In this document: positions 8,740 to 16,199 of the stretch, one piece after another
Numbering within the stretch: position 1 is the first letter of the stretch
Layout of the letters: each line of letters opens with the position of its first letter
The notes under the pieces: model-generated
Database searches by the model: none
Seen by the model: only the letters and a program-made list of their open reading frames with translations
Told to the model about the DNA's origin: nothing
Assembly: GCA_009779515.1 (NCBI GenBank)
Contig: WREE01000005.1
Span: 1-24,397 of the forward strand
From: Symbiobacteriaceae bacterium
Lineage (GTDB): Bacteria; Bacillota; JAAYKD01; WRDA01
Reading direction: 5' to 3'
DNA: 24,397 nucleotides
Position numbers and translations under genes: made by a program

Positions 8740-11088
8740 TTATTCTGACAGCTTGGTGACCTCAAGATAGAGAGGTACACTCTTAGTTATGACCCCACTG
8801 TCAATCGTAAATATTTGGACAACAGCATTACCCACGGAGATAGGTCGCACGACCCCCTTACTGGAAACATATATCGTCGGGCTGCTGCTTACGAAGTACG
8901 CTTTAGGTTTACGCTGCCGATCGCCACTCTTGGTTTCCACTGTTACCGAAGGCTTAAAAGTAATAGGCTTGCTGTCCAGGGATATCATGATGGGGTTTTT
9001 AACCGATGTCTCTTTGGCGCTAATGGTGACATTGTTCTTTCCTTCTTTGTAGGTTACAGCTAAAGTATCCCAGTTATCCAGCGCCACATTGGCTTTAGGT
9101 AAAATGGTGATTTCGAAGGTGACTACTCTATTGCCGAAGTAATCTACATAATGAATGATGCGTGGTATGATATCAGGAGGGTCTGCGGCGCGCAAGGGGG
9201 TAGGATTCGCCAGAGACTGAATGACATCTGGAGGAACTGATATGGCGGTAACCACCCCCTGGGGGGTTACCGTAAGATACGCCTTGTGAGGGTTTTCAAC
9301 ATACCAATAACCGTTCCCGGGAAACGATTGCTGGTTAGGAAGATCATAGGGGGTTTCGTTGTTGGTATCGGTATTCAAATATTTTAACGTCAACTTGATA
9401 GACTTCCCCATAACCAGTTCGGCAGTCATAGGTGCTTTTTCCTCAGAAAGTAGATTAACCAGAGCTTCCACCGGAGAGCCATCTTTGTTTTGTCCATCTT
9501 TGTAGGTAGTACCATTTAACTTATACTCAACCTGGAGTTGCGTATAATCAGGCAGAGACACGGTTACCGGTAATCTTACCCGAATATCTTTGTTAGCAGA
9601 AACCAAGGTGACCACCGATGAGCCCATAGCCACCGGCTTGAGGGTGAGCTTGTTGTTACTCAAGCTGGCTGTCGCCACTGCTGAATTATAGCCTCCTGCG
9701 GAAGTTTCCACCGACCAGACGATATTGTCGTAAGGTTCGGGAGTATTCAGGTAGTCATGGAGATCGATGACTACACTGCTGTAATCTTTGGTGGGAGAGA
9801 GGTACAGATTAGCCGCCGCACCGTTTTCGGTAGAAGAGGTGAAGGAGACGCCGGAAAACTCTTCCGGGAGTTTACCAGTTAGGTTCTGCCAGGTAATAGC
9901 CGCCGGATCGTCAACCCAGGCTAAAGAAATTTCCGCTTTTTTACCGGGATCAGCGCGATAGGCTGCCGTTATGGTGTAAACCCCGATGGGATTGCCATCC
10001 CTTGGCTCTACTGCATAGTGGGCTTCGGTGTGGTTAGGGTCAGTACATGGCAGCACCGCGTAATCCTGGCTAACCCCATCTTTGGTGAAAGTAAGCATCA
10101 GATAATGGTCGCCATTTTCCGCCAAATCGCTGAAGGTACCATTTTGGAACTCATACTCGGTAGCTGGTCCCGAGCCATAGTTGGCATAAACCTTAAAACA
10201 AAAGAGAGAACCTCTTTCAATAAGTGAAGATTGGGGGCTACTTAGTGGGACGATGGTCATAGTGTTAACCGTCGTAGCCAAGTCGCTGTAGAAAAAATCG
10301 ATATTAAATGATGCATTATTCGCATCTTTCATGGCCACTGTTGATTTGGTTACCCTATCGGGGGAGGTAATGCTGTTATAGTAAAACTGCCAACTATCGT
10401 TGAGTTTATCCACCATGATGCTACCACCACTGCTGTTGCTCTGTATGCTAAGAATTTGCGATAAAGGACCGGCACTGCGGTCAACATCAAAATGGTAGCC
10501 ATTATCTAAGCTATACCAGTTACTTGATCCTGTCTGGTTGTAGTTAATGGAACCAGGCCCGATATGAATGCTGTTTAGAGCCTTGGAGGCGTAGGTAGGC
10601 AAAGTCACCGCATTAAACTCGATGATGCTATCATTATCGACGCCAAAGGCTTGGGAAGCCAAAATTTTAATACCGCTGGTTCCACCATAGGTCGGGAGGG
10701 TAGCAAACCCAATGCGTACCTCCACACCGTAATCAAAACCCGTTCCCCCGCCGGGAGCAAGTTGCGGTATAAGGGTTAAGCTGCTGTCGGAAATGCCACT
10801 GGTGCTGGTAAGCAAAAGATAGTTGCGGGGATCATCTAGTTTACGTATAGTAACGGCATTGTCATTTTGGGTATATAGCCGCAGGATGATCTCACTCTCG
10901 CCTCGATTGGGTTTATTACTGTAGAGGTCAATGGGACTGACCAAGCTACCCGAGAACGAGCCTTTATCGGCATACTTCCAAAGAATATCTAAATCACTAG
11001 CCCAAACCAGACCTTGGATTCCGTAGACCCAAGCAAATCCACAACATAAAACCAGGCTCAGTAGAAAAAAAATAAGCCGCCTATTCAT
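8740..11088 (-). CDS. Secreted surface protein with bacterial Ig-like (BIG2-type) segments
   Basis: About 782 residues from the ATG at 11088, which has AAGGGG 8 nt upstream. An upstream in-frame extension to 11166 has no ribosome binding site and would bury the signal peptide. The signal peptide is MNRRLIFFLLSLVLCCGFAW followed by VYGIQGLVWA, with likely cleavage after VWA; LCC is not a lipobox. The rest is Ser/Thr/Asn-rich and beta-strand-like with almost no cysteine. The C-terminal 90 residues (YFVSSSPTIYVSSKGVVRPI, then SVGNAVVQIF) have the BIG2 pattern, and a second Ig-like segment lies in the middle (IVWSVETSAG, LKPVAMGSSVVTL). No SLH, LPXTG or other anchor is seen. It is monocistronic, with its own promoter and terminator. 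An adhesin or cell-surface role is inferred; no ligand can be named. Confidence 0.8.
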   Translation of the reverse strand: MNRRLIFFLLSLVLCCGFAWVYGIQGLVWASDLDILWKYADKGSFSGSLVSPIDLYSNKPNRGESEIILRLYTQNDNAVTIRKLDDPRNYLLLTSTSGISDSSLTLIPQLAPGGGTGFDYGVEVRIGFATLPTYGGTSGIKILASQAFGVDNDSIIEFNAVTLPTYASKALNSIHIGPGSINYNQTGSSNWYSLDNGYHFDVDRSAGPLSQILSIQSNSSGGSIMVDKLNDSWQFYYNSITSPDRVTKSTVAMKDANNASFNIDFFYSDLATTVNTMTIVPLSSPQSSLIERGSLFCFKVYANYGSGPATEYEFQNGTFSDLAENGDHYLMLTFTKDGVSQDYAVLPCTDPNHTEAHYAVEPRDGNPIGVYTITAAYRADPGKKAEISLAWVDDPAAITWQNLTGKLPEEFSGVSFTSSTENGAAANLYLSPTKDYSSVVIDLHDYLNTPEPYDNIVWSVETSAGGYNSAVATASLSNNKLTLKPVAMGSSVVTLVSANKDIRVRLPVTVSLPDYTQLQVEYKLNGTTYKDGQNKDGSPVEALVNLLSEEKAPMTAELVMGKSIKLTLKYLNTDTNNETPYDLPNQQSFPGNGYWYVENPHKAYLTVTPQGVVTAISVPPDVIQSLANPTPLRAADPPDIIPRIIHYVDYFGNRVVTFEITILPKANVALDNWDTLAVTYKEGKNNVTISAKETSVKNPIMISLDSKPITFKPSVTVETKSGDRQRKPKAYFVSSSPTIYVSSKGVVRPISVGNAVVQIFTIDSGVITKSVPLYLEVTKLSE

Positions 11089-11221
11089 GTCGAAAACCCC
11101 TTTCGTTAGCCTTCTCAGCCTTTTGCTTCTGATCAAATTTGCGGTAAAACCCCTGGCTACAGCCATGAGGTGCGGTCACATGATAGGCCATATCTGGACA
11201 GAAAAGCTGCCTCTATCATGT

Positions 11222-11250
11222 ATTATCGGCTTTTAAACATCAAAAATCAA
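11222..11250 (-). promoter_or_regulatory. Sigma-A-type promoter for the Ig-like surface-protein gene
   Basis: On the minus strand the elements are TTGATT (11250-11245), 17 nt, then GATAAT (11227-11222). The predicted start near 11215 gives a leader of about 125 nt. The 8-bp inverted repeat at 11179-11220 overlaps the start point and could be an operator. Confidence 0.55.
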
Positions 11251-11397
11251 GGTGTATAAGGTTTTTTACATACTTTTTTCTTTGAAGGATTTTATGGTTT
11301 ACCAAAAAAATATACAGGTATAATTATTCTGGTATTACACACCGCCTAGCTACCCCCATCATACCTTCACAAAAATGCCATATCTTAGGGACAAGAC

Positions 11398-11429
11398 TTC
11401 AGGTTCGTTTCAGCTTAAGCTGCTATGAT
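11398..11429 (+). promoter_or_regulatory. Promoter with 11-bp-spaced direct repeat (candidate response-regulator box) for the Asp-box gene
   Basis: TTCAGGTT (11398-11405) and TTCAGCTT (11409-11416) repeat with exactly 11-bp periodicity, the pattern bound head-to-tail by OmpR/PhoB-family regulators. They occupy the -35 region, which has no TTGACA-like hexamer, and lie 7 bp before TATGAT (11424-11429). This is the layout of a regulator-activated promoter. A second repeated heptamer, TAAGCTG, occurs at 11416-11422 and 11437-11443. An OmpR-type regulator is encoded just downstream. Confidence 0.5.
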
Positions 11430-11497
11430 TACTTTGTAAGCTGGCCACTTACCTATAACGCCAAGGCAAAATTTAAACCAAGGAGGTTACTTCAACC

Positions 11498-12373
11498 ATG
11501 ACGGACAAAAAGATACTGAGCCTTGCTCTACTGGGAGTCTTGGTTTGGACTTTGGTCATGCCGGTGGCAGCAGCCGACCAGATACCGGCACCGGAGATCA
11601 ACAGCCCTACCTTCCCTTTTAGAGAAAGAGCCTGGAAAGCCTGGGACAACGACGCATGGGAACACCCGCCAGGAGAACACCAGCAACTTATGACCAAAGA
11701 AGAAGATGGGCTAACCTACTACTCCCTTGATGGCGGCGAAACCTGGAACGAGCTTCCCTCGAACGGCTTACTCTTCCCCTGGGCCAAAGCCCCTTTCTTA
11801 CGCTTTCCCTCTGAGCTAGGTTTAGAAATCGAGGGAGACGCTTTCTTCCCCTGGGGGGAACTCCCCAAGCTACACCAGGGCATGGGTAACGCTGCGGGAT
11901 ATACCATCAAAAAAGAAGACGGGGTAGTCTACTACTCCCTTGATGGTGGTGAAAGTTGGAGCGAAACCCCACCGGAAGGGTTATCCCTGGACAAGCCCGA
12001 GAACTGGCCACAGGAATGGCCTTCCAAAGGATGGCATATGGGGGGCGAGTTTAAGTTCCCCTTCCCTGATGAAGAATTTCCTGGGCTACCTGAAGGGGGC
12101 TATGAGACAACTTTTAGTCTCACCATCAAGGTAGAAAACGGTATCACCTACTACTCCATCGATGGAGGCGAAAGCTGGAGCGAAACCCCACCGGAAGGGT
12201 TTACCAAGTTCGGACCTAAACACGGCACAGAGGGTGGCTTTAAACCTTTCGACGAGTTCCCCCTCCCCTTTGGACGCAAAGGTTCCGGCGCTCAACCTCA
12301 GGAAGAGAATCCTATAGAACCTTCCCGAGGCAAGGGAGCAACCGTACCTGCCCAACCGTCACAAATAGTCTAA
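11498..12373 (+). CDS. Small secreted protein with three Asp-box repeats
   Basis: 291 residues. ATG follows AAGGAGG by 11 nt. The N-terminal signal peptide (ILSLALLGVLVWTLVMPVAA) probably cleaves before ADQIP. Three near-identical units follow, each an acidic turn (EEDGLTYY, KEDGVVYY, VENGITYY) and an Asp-box (S-x-D-G-G-E-[ST]-W) at residues 76-83, 147-154 and 220-227. The last two continue identically as SETPPEG. Linkers of 60-65 residues are rich in Trp, Pro, Phe, Glu and Gly, and the tail is disordered. Asp-boxes are hairpin motifs of beta-propellers and carbohydrate-active proteins, but this protein is too short for a propeller and shows no catalytic domain. It precedes a response regulator and histidine kinase on the same strand. 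An extracellular sensing or wall-associated role is inferred. Confidence 0.8.
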   Translation: MTDKKILSLALLGVLVWTLVMPVAAADQIPAPEINSPTFPFRERAWKAWDNDAWEHPPGEHQQLMTKEEDGLTYYSLDGGETWNELPSNGLLFPWAKAPFLRFPSELGLEIEGDAFFPWGELPKLHQGMGNAAGYTIKKEDGVVYYSLDGGESWSETPPEGLSLDKPENWPQEWPSKGWHMGGEFKFPFPDEEFPGLPEGGYETTFSLTIKVENGITYYSIDGGESWSETPPEGFTKFGPKHGTEGGFKPFDEFPLPFGRKGSGAQPQEENPIEPSRGKGATVPAQPSQIV

Positions 12374-12379
12374 AAAAAG

Positions 12380-12413
12380 CTCCTCCCCCTGCCGCCAAGA
12401 GCAGGGGGAGGAG
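12380..12413. terminator. 13-bp perfect hairpin between the Asp-box gene and the response regulator
   Basis: CTCCTCCCCCTGC (12380-12392) pairs perfectly with GCAGGGGGAGGAG (12401-12413) around an 8-nt loop. On the plus strand no T-run follows (TATAACC), so it is not a normal terminator for the Asp-box gene. On the minus strand it is followed by GCTTTTTTTA, making a proper intrinsic terminator for antisense transcription. In the plus direction it may instead protect or process the mRNA or lower readthrough into the regulator gene. Confidence 0.6.
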
Positions 12414-12439
12414 TATAACCGCCACAGGGAAGGGATGGT

Positions 12440-13108
12440 ATGCGACTGCTGCTAGTTGAAGACGAACACTACCTGGCAAAAGCTCTGGTGGAAGTCTTGA
12501 AAAAGAATAAATACACCACCGACTTGGCTGAAGATGGCGAGTATGCTTTGGATTGCGCCCTGTCAGGAGTGTACGATGTTATTATTTTAGATATCATGCT
12601 GCCGAAAAAAGACGGCTTGGCGGTGTTAAAAGAGTTACGCCGTCAGGGGATAGCCACTCCGGTTTTATTGCTAACTGCTCGAGATGGCATGGAAGACAAA
12701 GTCAGAGGTTTGGATCTTGGGGCTGACGACTACCTGGCTAAACCTTTCCATACCGAGGAGCTACTGGCTCGGGTACGAGCTTTATCTCGTCGCCCAGGGG
12801 CGATGAACAGTGAGGGCACTCTCTCCTATAATGATATTACCCTAAACCCTCACAACCTCCTCCTCCAGGGAGATATGGGAGCAGTGCAATTAACCCTCAA
12901 AGAAGCTCAGCTACTGGAACTGCTGCTGCATCAACCTCGAGCTATTGTTTCCAAAGAGAGTATGATCGAAAAGGTCTGGGGCTATGATTCCCACGCTGAA
13001 GACAACCATGTGGAAGCTCAAATATCTGCCTTACGCCGTAAAATGCAGGATGCCAGCGACCAAACTAAAATCCGCACCTTACGGGGTGCAGGTTACATGC
13101 TAACCTGA
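12440..13108 (+). CDS. OmpR/PhoB-family response regulator
   Basis: 222 residues. The receiver domain (1-115) has the acidic pair E7/D8, phospho-acceptor D51 in ILDIMLPKKDG, T79 in LLLTARD, and K101 in DDYLAKPF. The C-terminal winged helix (about 125-222) has LTLKEAQLLELLL, ISALRRKM and the closing IRTLRGAGYML, typical of OmpR/PhoB DNA-binding domains. It should be phosphorylated by the kinase encoded 12 nt downstream and then bind direct repeats with 11-bp spacing. Such repeats occur in the promoter upstream of the Asp-box gene, suggesting autoregulation of the three-gene unit. The start follows GGAAGGGATGGT. Gene order and both domains are intact. Confidence 0.94.
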   Translation: MRLLLVEDEHYLAKALVEVLKKNKYTTDLAEDGEYALDCALSGVYDVIILDIMLPKKDGLAVLKELRRQGIATPVLLLTARDGMEDKVRGLDLGADDYLAKPFHTEELLARVRALSRRPGAMNSEGTLSYNDITLNPHNLLLQGDMGAVQLTLKEAQLLELLLHQPRAIVSKESMIEKVWGYDSHAEDNHVEAQISALRRKMQDASDQTKIRTLRGAGYMLT

Positions 13109-13120
13109 AGGTAGTTTAAC

Positions 13121-14452
13121 ATGTTTATACGACTGCGCAACCAAATGCTCCTCTTAAACTTGATCATTATTTCCCTGGTGATGACTGCCTCTTTTGCGGT
13201 GGTCTATATCAGTATGGCAAATGATATAAAGAGGGATAACACTGCCAAATTGCAGGGAGCACTCTCCCGCTCCCTATTCCCTCCCGGGAAGCCATCGGCT
13301 AACCCCGAGTACAACCCCAGGCTGAGAGCAGGTACCGGAGGATTAACCATACAAAGTAGCTTCCTGTCCCCCATGAGCTCTCCTTCCTTCGTGCTATATA
13401 TAAATAGCGAAGGGGAACTGCTGCATGTGGAATCGGTGGTGGAGCTTAGCGAAGAGAGCTACCGCAAGGCGGCGGAGCTGGTTAAAACCGTCCAGAGGGA
13501 AACGGTAGCTGTCCTGGAGAACCGCACCTGGCTTTACCGACCTGCCAACACTGTGGAGGGGATCATCACCATGGCAGGGCGTCTAGAAGGCAGTTTTACT
13601 CTCCCCATGAACCCGATCACTCTCACCCAGGCAGCTTTTTTAGATATAACCGAATCTCAGAATGCTCTGCGTAGCCTCCTGCTCACTTTTATCATTGTAG
13701 GTATAGCTATGATCGGGATAATTTACCTTATCAGTTGGTACTTTGCTAACCGTTCAATCCGTCCTATAGCCCTAGCCTGGGAACAGCAACAGCAATTTAT
13801 CGCTGATGCTTCCCATGAACTCAAAACCCCTTTGGCAATTATTAATGCCAATATTGACGCTCTGGAGTACAACCTGGGAGAAAGCCAAGAAACCCAAGCC
13901 GAATGGCTGGGTTACATTAAAATAGGGACTGCTAGGATGGCCAAGCTGACCAACAGCTTGCTCACCCTGGCATGTATGGAAGGCAGTGGACAGTGGGACA
14001 ACAATTCACCTGTTAATTTTTCCGAAACAGTCCAGAAAGCCGTAACCCTGTTCGCCGCAGCTGCCGCTGAGAGAGAGCTACAGTTGTCTACGGAAATTGC
14101 TCCTGAAGTGGTTATCAGCGGTGAAAGAGAGCTAACCGAACAATTGTTGGCCATCTTGCTGGACAACGCCATTAAGTATGCCGATCGCGGCAGCAAAATA
14201 ACGGTTTCTCTAACCAGCGAGCCACGCTCTTGCTTGTTGCAGGTTAGCAACTTGGGCGAAGGTATTCCTCTTAAAGAGTTAACCAAGGTCTTTGACCGCT
14301 TTTACCGGGTAGATACTGCTCGCAGTTCTGGTGAAGGCTTTGGCTTGGGTCTTGCCATAGCTAAGTCCATCGTCACCCGTTTAGGGGGCGAAATAAAAGC
14401 CGAAAGCGTCGGGGGTATAACCACCTTTAGCTGCGGCTTTAAGCTGGGTTAA
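13121..14452 (+). CDS. Membrane sensor histidine kinase
   Basis: 443 residues. TM1 (about 8-31) and TM2 (about 184-207) enclose an extracellular region of about 150 residues with no recognised ligand domain; its start is Ser/Pro-rich. The HisKA domain has the phospho-acceptor H232 in DASHELKTPLA. The HATPase domain has an N-box (LLDNAIKYAD, N349), a G1 box in which N377 replaces the usual Asp (SNLGEGIP), an F box (FDRFYRVD) and a G2 box (GEGFGLGLAIAKSI). GAAGG lies 9 nt before the ATG. It is the partner of the response regulator just upstream. The extracellular Asp-box protein of the same cluster is an obvious candidate input or target, but that is inference. The gene ends 1 bp from a convergent methyltransferase gene. 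Confidence 0.94.
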   Translation: MFIRLRNQMLLLNLIIISLVMTASFAVVYISMANDIKRDNTAKLQGALSRSLFPPGKPSANPEYNPRLRAGTGGLTIQSSFLSPMSSPSFVLYINSEGELLHVESVVELSEESYRKAAELVKTVQRETVAVLENRTWLYRPANTVEGIITMAGRLEGSFTLPMNPITLTQAAFLDITESQNALRSLLLTFIIVGIAMIGIIYLISWYFANRSIRPIALAWEQQQQFIADASHELKTPLAIINANIDALEYNLGESQETQAEWLGYIKIGTARMAKLTNSLLTLACMEGSGQWDNNSPVNFSETVQKAVTLFAAAAAERELQLSTEIAPEVVISGERELTEQLLAILLDNAIKYADRGSKITVSLTSEPRSCLLQVSNLGEGIPLKELTKVFDRFYRVDTARSSGEGFGLGLAIAKSIVTRLGGEIKAESVGGITTFSCGFKLG

Positions 14453-14453
14453 T

Positions 14454-15266
14454 TTATTTTTGGAGGAGAACAGCAAAAACGGGACTGGAGGCATCGTAAG
14501 AGGCGCCAGCTACATCACCGTAATGAGCAGCTAAGGTAAAGCCATGAGGGGAGCATTCTGCCAGCAGTGTTTCCGGAGTGAAGCAAGTATGCCATATATG
14601 ATAACTGCACACTTGGCTTGCAGTCACCACCACATTTTGGCTCACCCCTATATGGCTGTCATAAAAATATTCGCCCCGGAACAGTAAGTAAGGTTCGAGG
14701 CTCCAAAAACCACCTTGGGGTGCTAACTCCCAGGTGGTTCCGTCTATTTCGTCGCGATAAAGCTCTGGAGAGTGGCAGTCCAGGACGAAGATACCCCCCG
14801 GCTTAAGCCCGCGATAAACCCTGGCAAGTAACTCCTGCCGCTCCTCAGGGACTAAGGCACCAAAATCGCACCAAATGAGGGTAATCATTTCGAAAGTGGC
14901 AGTGAAGTCCATGGTTAGGTAGTCCTGGAGGAGATAGCAGCTCAGAGAGTCCTGCTCCTTGGCATAAGCGATTGAGTTGGGAGAGAAATCCATGCCGGTA
15001 ACTTGATAACCCCTCTGGGCTAACGGTTTGGTATACAACCCCGGTCCACAGCCAATATCCAGAATGGCAGAACCTGGGGGTAACAGGGAAGCAAGCCACT
15101 CCACCGAAGCTTGGATAAATTCCGGTCGGCGGGAGGCCGCATCGCTGGTAGGGTCTAAATGCGCCTTCAGCATTTGGGTAGCTATATGGGGGTCGTTCCA
15201 AAAAAGGGTAGCGGTTTTTTCATAAAGAAGGGGGCGCTGCAGATAGCCAGCTAACTTGGTATACAA
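14454..15266 (-). CDS. Class I SAM-dependent methyltransferase
   Basis: 270 residues from a TTG start at 15266, with AGAGGT 7 nt upstream inside the last codons of the preceding gene. Motif I, AILDIGCGPGLYT (about 67-79), binds S-adenosylmethionine, followed by VTGMDFSPNSIAYAKE (motif II acidic loop) and the post-motif LARVYRGLKPGGIFVLDCHS. The extra N-terminal 50 residues include LFWNDPHIATQMLKAHLDP, a pattern seen in a group of uncharacterised Firmicute methyltransferases. The substrate cannot be told from sequence; small-molecule methylation is the default guess. It is coupled to the SGNH hydrolase gene (1 nt after its stop) and converges on the histidine kinase gene with no visible terminator between them. 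Confidence 0.88.
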   Translation of the reverse strand: MYTKLAGYLQRPLLYEKTATLFWNDPHIATQMLKAHLDPTSDAASRRPEFIQASVEWLASLLPPGSAILDIGCGPGLYTKPLAQRGYQVTGMDFSPNSIAYAKEQDSLSCYLLQDYLTMDFTATFEMITLIWCDFGALVPEERQELLARVYRGLKPGGIFVLDCHSPELYRDEIDGTTWELAPQGGFWSLEPYLLFRGEYFYDSHIGVSQNVVVTASQVCSYHIWHTCFTPETLLAECSPHGFTLAAHYGDVAGASYDASSPVFAVLLQK

Positions 15267-15267
15267 C

Positions 15268-16047
15268 CTAATTACCTCTTGGTACTGTGGCTACCTCCAC
15301 AAGGGCATTTTTCTTGAGATAGTCGTACCACAGGCGGTAACCTGCAGCAGTGATATGGATGCCATCGCCGGAGGAATGCTCCGCCTTGAGGTAACCTTCG
15401 CTGTTACTAAAAACCCCTTGAACGTCTAAATAAGTTACTTCCTTTTCTGCAGCCATGGCTTTAAGAGCCTTGTTATAGGCTTGAACATTACTGGCAGCAA
15501 ATCCAGGCTGGCTGCCTGCCACATAGCTTTGCGCGGGAAGCATACTTTGCACATAAATTATCGCCTTGGGAAAGGTATCTTTAAGCTCATCCACTAAGTC
15601 GCCATACTCTTCTACCATACGGGAAATGGCAATCCAGTTGATGCCGTTACTGCCTAACATAAGATAAATTTTTCCCGGAGCTGTTAGCGAAGTGATTTTT
15701 TGGATCATGGTACCAGTCGAACCATCGGCTAAGGTGAAAAGACGGGAAGTGCGCATGGTGAGTAAGTTAATGCCTGTAGAAGCAACAAAGGTAGCTTGGG
15801 GAATAACTTTATAGAGATCTAGACCATGAGTAAGGGAATCGCCAATGAAAAGAGCATTGGTAAAATAGTCATCCTCCACGGTGGCCGTGACCAAAGAGGG
15901 GGAGCTCTTTTTGGTCATGAGGGGATTAAAGCCAAGCGCCGGCAAAGAAATAGCCAGGGCTAACAATAGGGAAAAAGCAGTCACCAGTTGCTTAAACCAG
16001 TGGCTGTTCTTAGGCGTTGCGCGCCGATCTGCCGAAATGTTTCTCAT
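15268..16047 (-). CDS. Secreted or membrane-anchored SGNH/GDSL-family hydrolase
   Basis: 259 residues. A basic N-terminus and a hydrophobic helix (LVTAFSLLLALAISLPALGF, residues 21-40) give export or anchoring. SGNH blocks are present: FIGDSLTHGL with nucleophile S71, LGSNGIN with the oxyanion residue N134, and DGIHIT with D228/H231 completing the triad. These enzymes hydrolyse esters such as acetyl groups on polysaccharide or peptidoglycan, or lipids; the substrate is unknown. The ATG at 16047 has no strong ribosome binding site (GGAG is about 16 nt away), so the start is less certain than the rest. It shares a 152-bp divergent region with the sarcosine-oxidase-like operon and is followed by the coupled methyltransferase gene. 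Confidence 0.88.
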   Translation of the reverse strand: MRNISADRRATPKNSHWFKQLVTAFSLLLALAISLPALGFNPLMTKKSSPSLVTATVEDDYFTNALFIGDSLTHGLDLYKVIPQATFVASTGINLLTMRTSRLFTLADGSTGTMIQKITSLTAPGKIYLMLGSNGINWIAISRMVEEYGDLVDELKDTFPKAIIYVQSMLPAQSYVAGSQPGFAASNVQAYNKALKAMAAEKEVTYLDVQGVFSNSEGYLKAEHSSGDGIHITAAGYRLWYDYLKKNALVEVATVPRGN

Positions 16048-16129
16048 TTGGGGCGGCGTAAAATCTCCAGTTCTGCTTTCAGAGCAGGGAGTGTACGCCT
16101 TCTCTCCTTCCCGTTAATTATCTTGAGGT

Positions 16130-16156
16130 GCAGGAATTAGCTGTGCTAAGGCGAAT
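16130..16156 (+). promoter_or_regulatory. Sigma-H-type promoter of the five-gene oxidoreductase operon
   Basis: GCAGGAATT (16130-16138), an 11-bp spacer, then GGCGAAT (16150-16156) fit the Bacillus/Clostridia sigma-H consensus RnAGGAwww-N11/12-RnnGAAT. The operon start codon is at 16200, giving a leader of about 35-40 nt. This implies expression at the onset of stationary phase or sporulation. Confidence 0.65.
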
Positions 16157-16199
16157 AATGTACACAGCTTTTCAGTTGTCATCCTGAGGGGGTTCTGCC

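Larger units (their letters stand above)
11089..11497. other. Divergent intergenic region between the surface-protein and Asp-box genes
   Basis: 409 bp without a gene. It is AT-rich from about 11220 to 11340. It carries a sigma-A-like promoter on the minus strand and, on the plus strand, a -10 element with an 11-bp-spaced direct repeat just upstream; both are listed separately. It also carries an 8-bp inverted repeat, CATGATAG (11179-11186) / CTATCATG (11213-11220), which overlaps the predicted start of the minus-strand transcript. TATAAT at 11319-11324 (plus) lacks a convincing -35. Confidence 0.6.

Noticed and set aside
8500..8740. Possible riboswitch (c-di-GMP, c-di-AMP, cobalamin, TPP, SAM considered)
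   Set aside because: None of the conserved cores I know could be found on either strand; kept only as an unexplained structured region.
11319..11324. TATAAT as an additional plus-strand promoter
   Set aside because: No acceptable -35 hexamer at 16-18 bp spacing; the region is AT-rich and such hexamers arise by chance.
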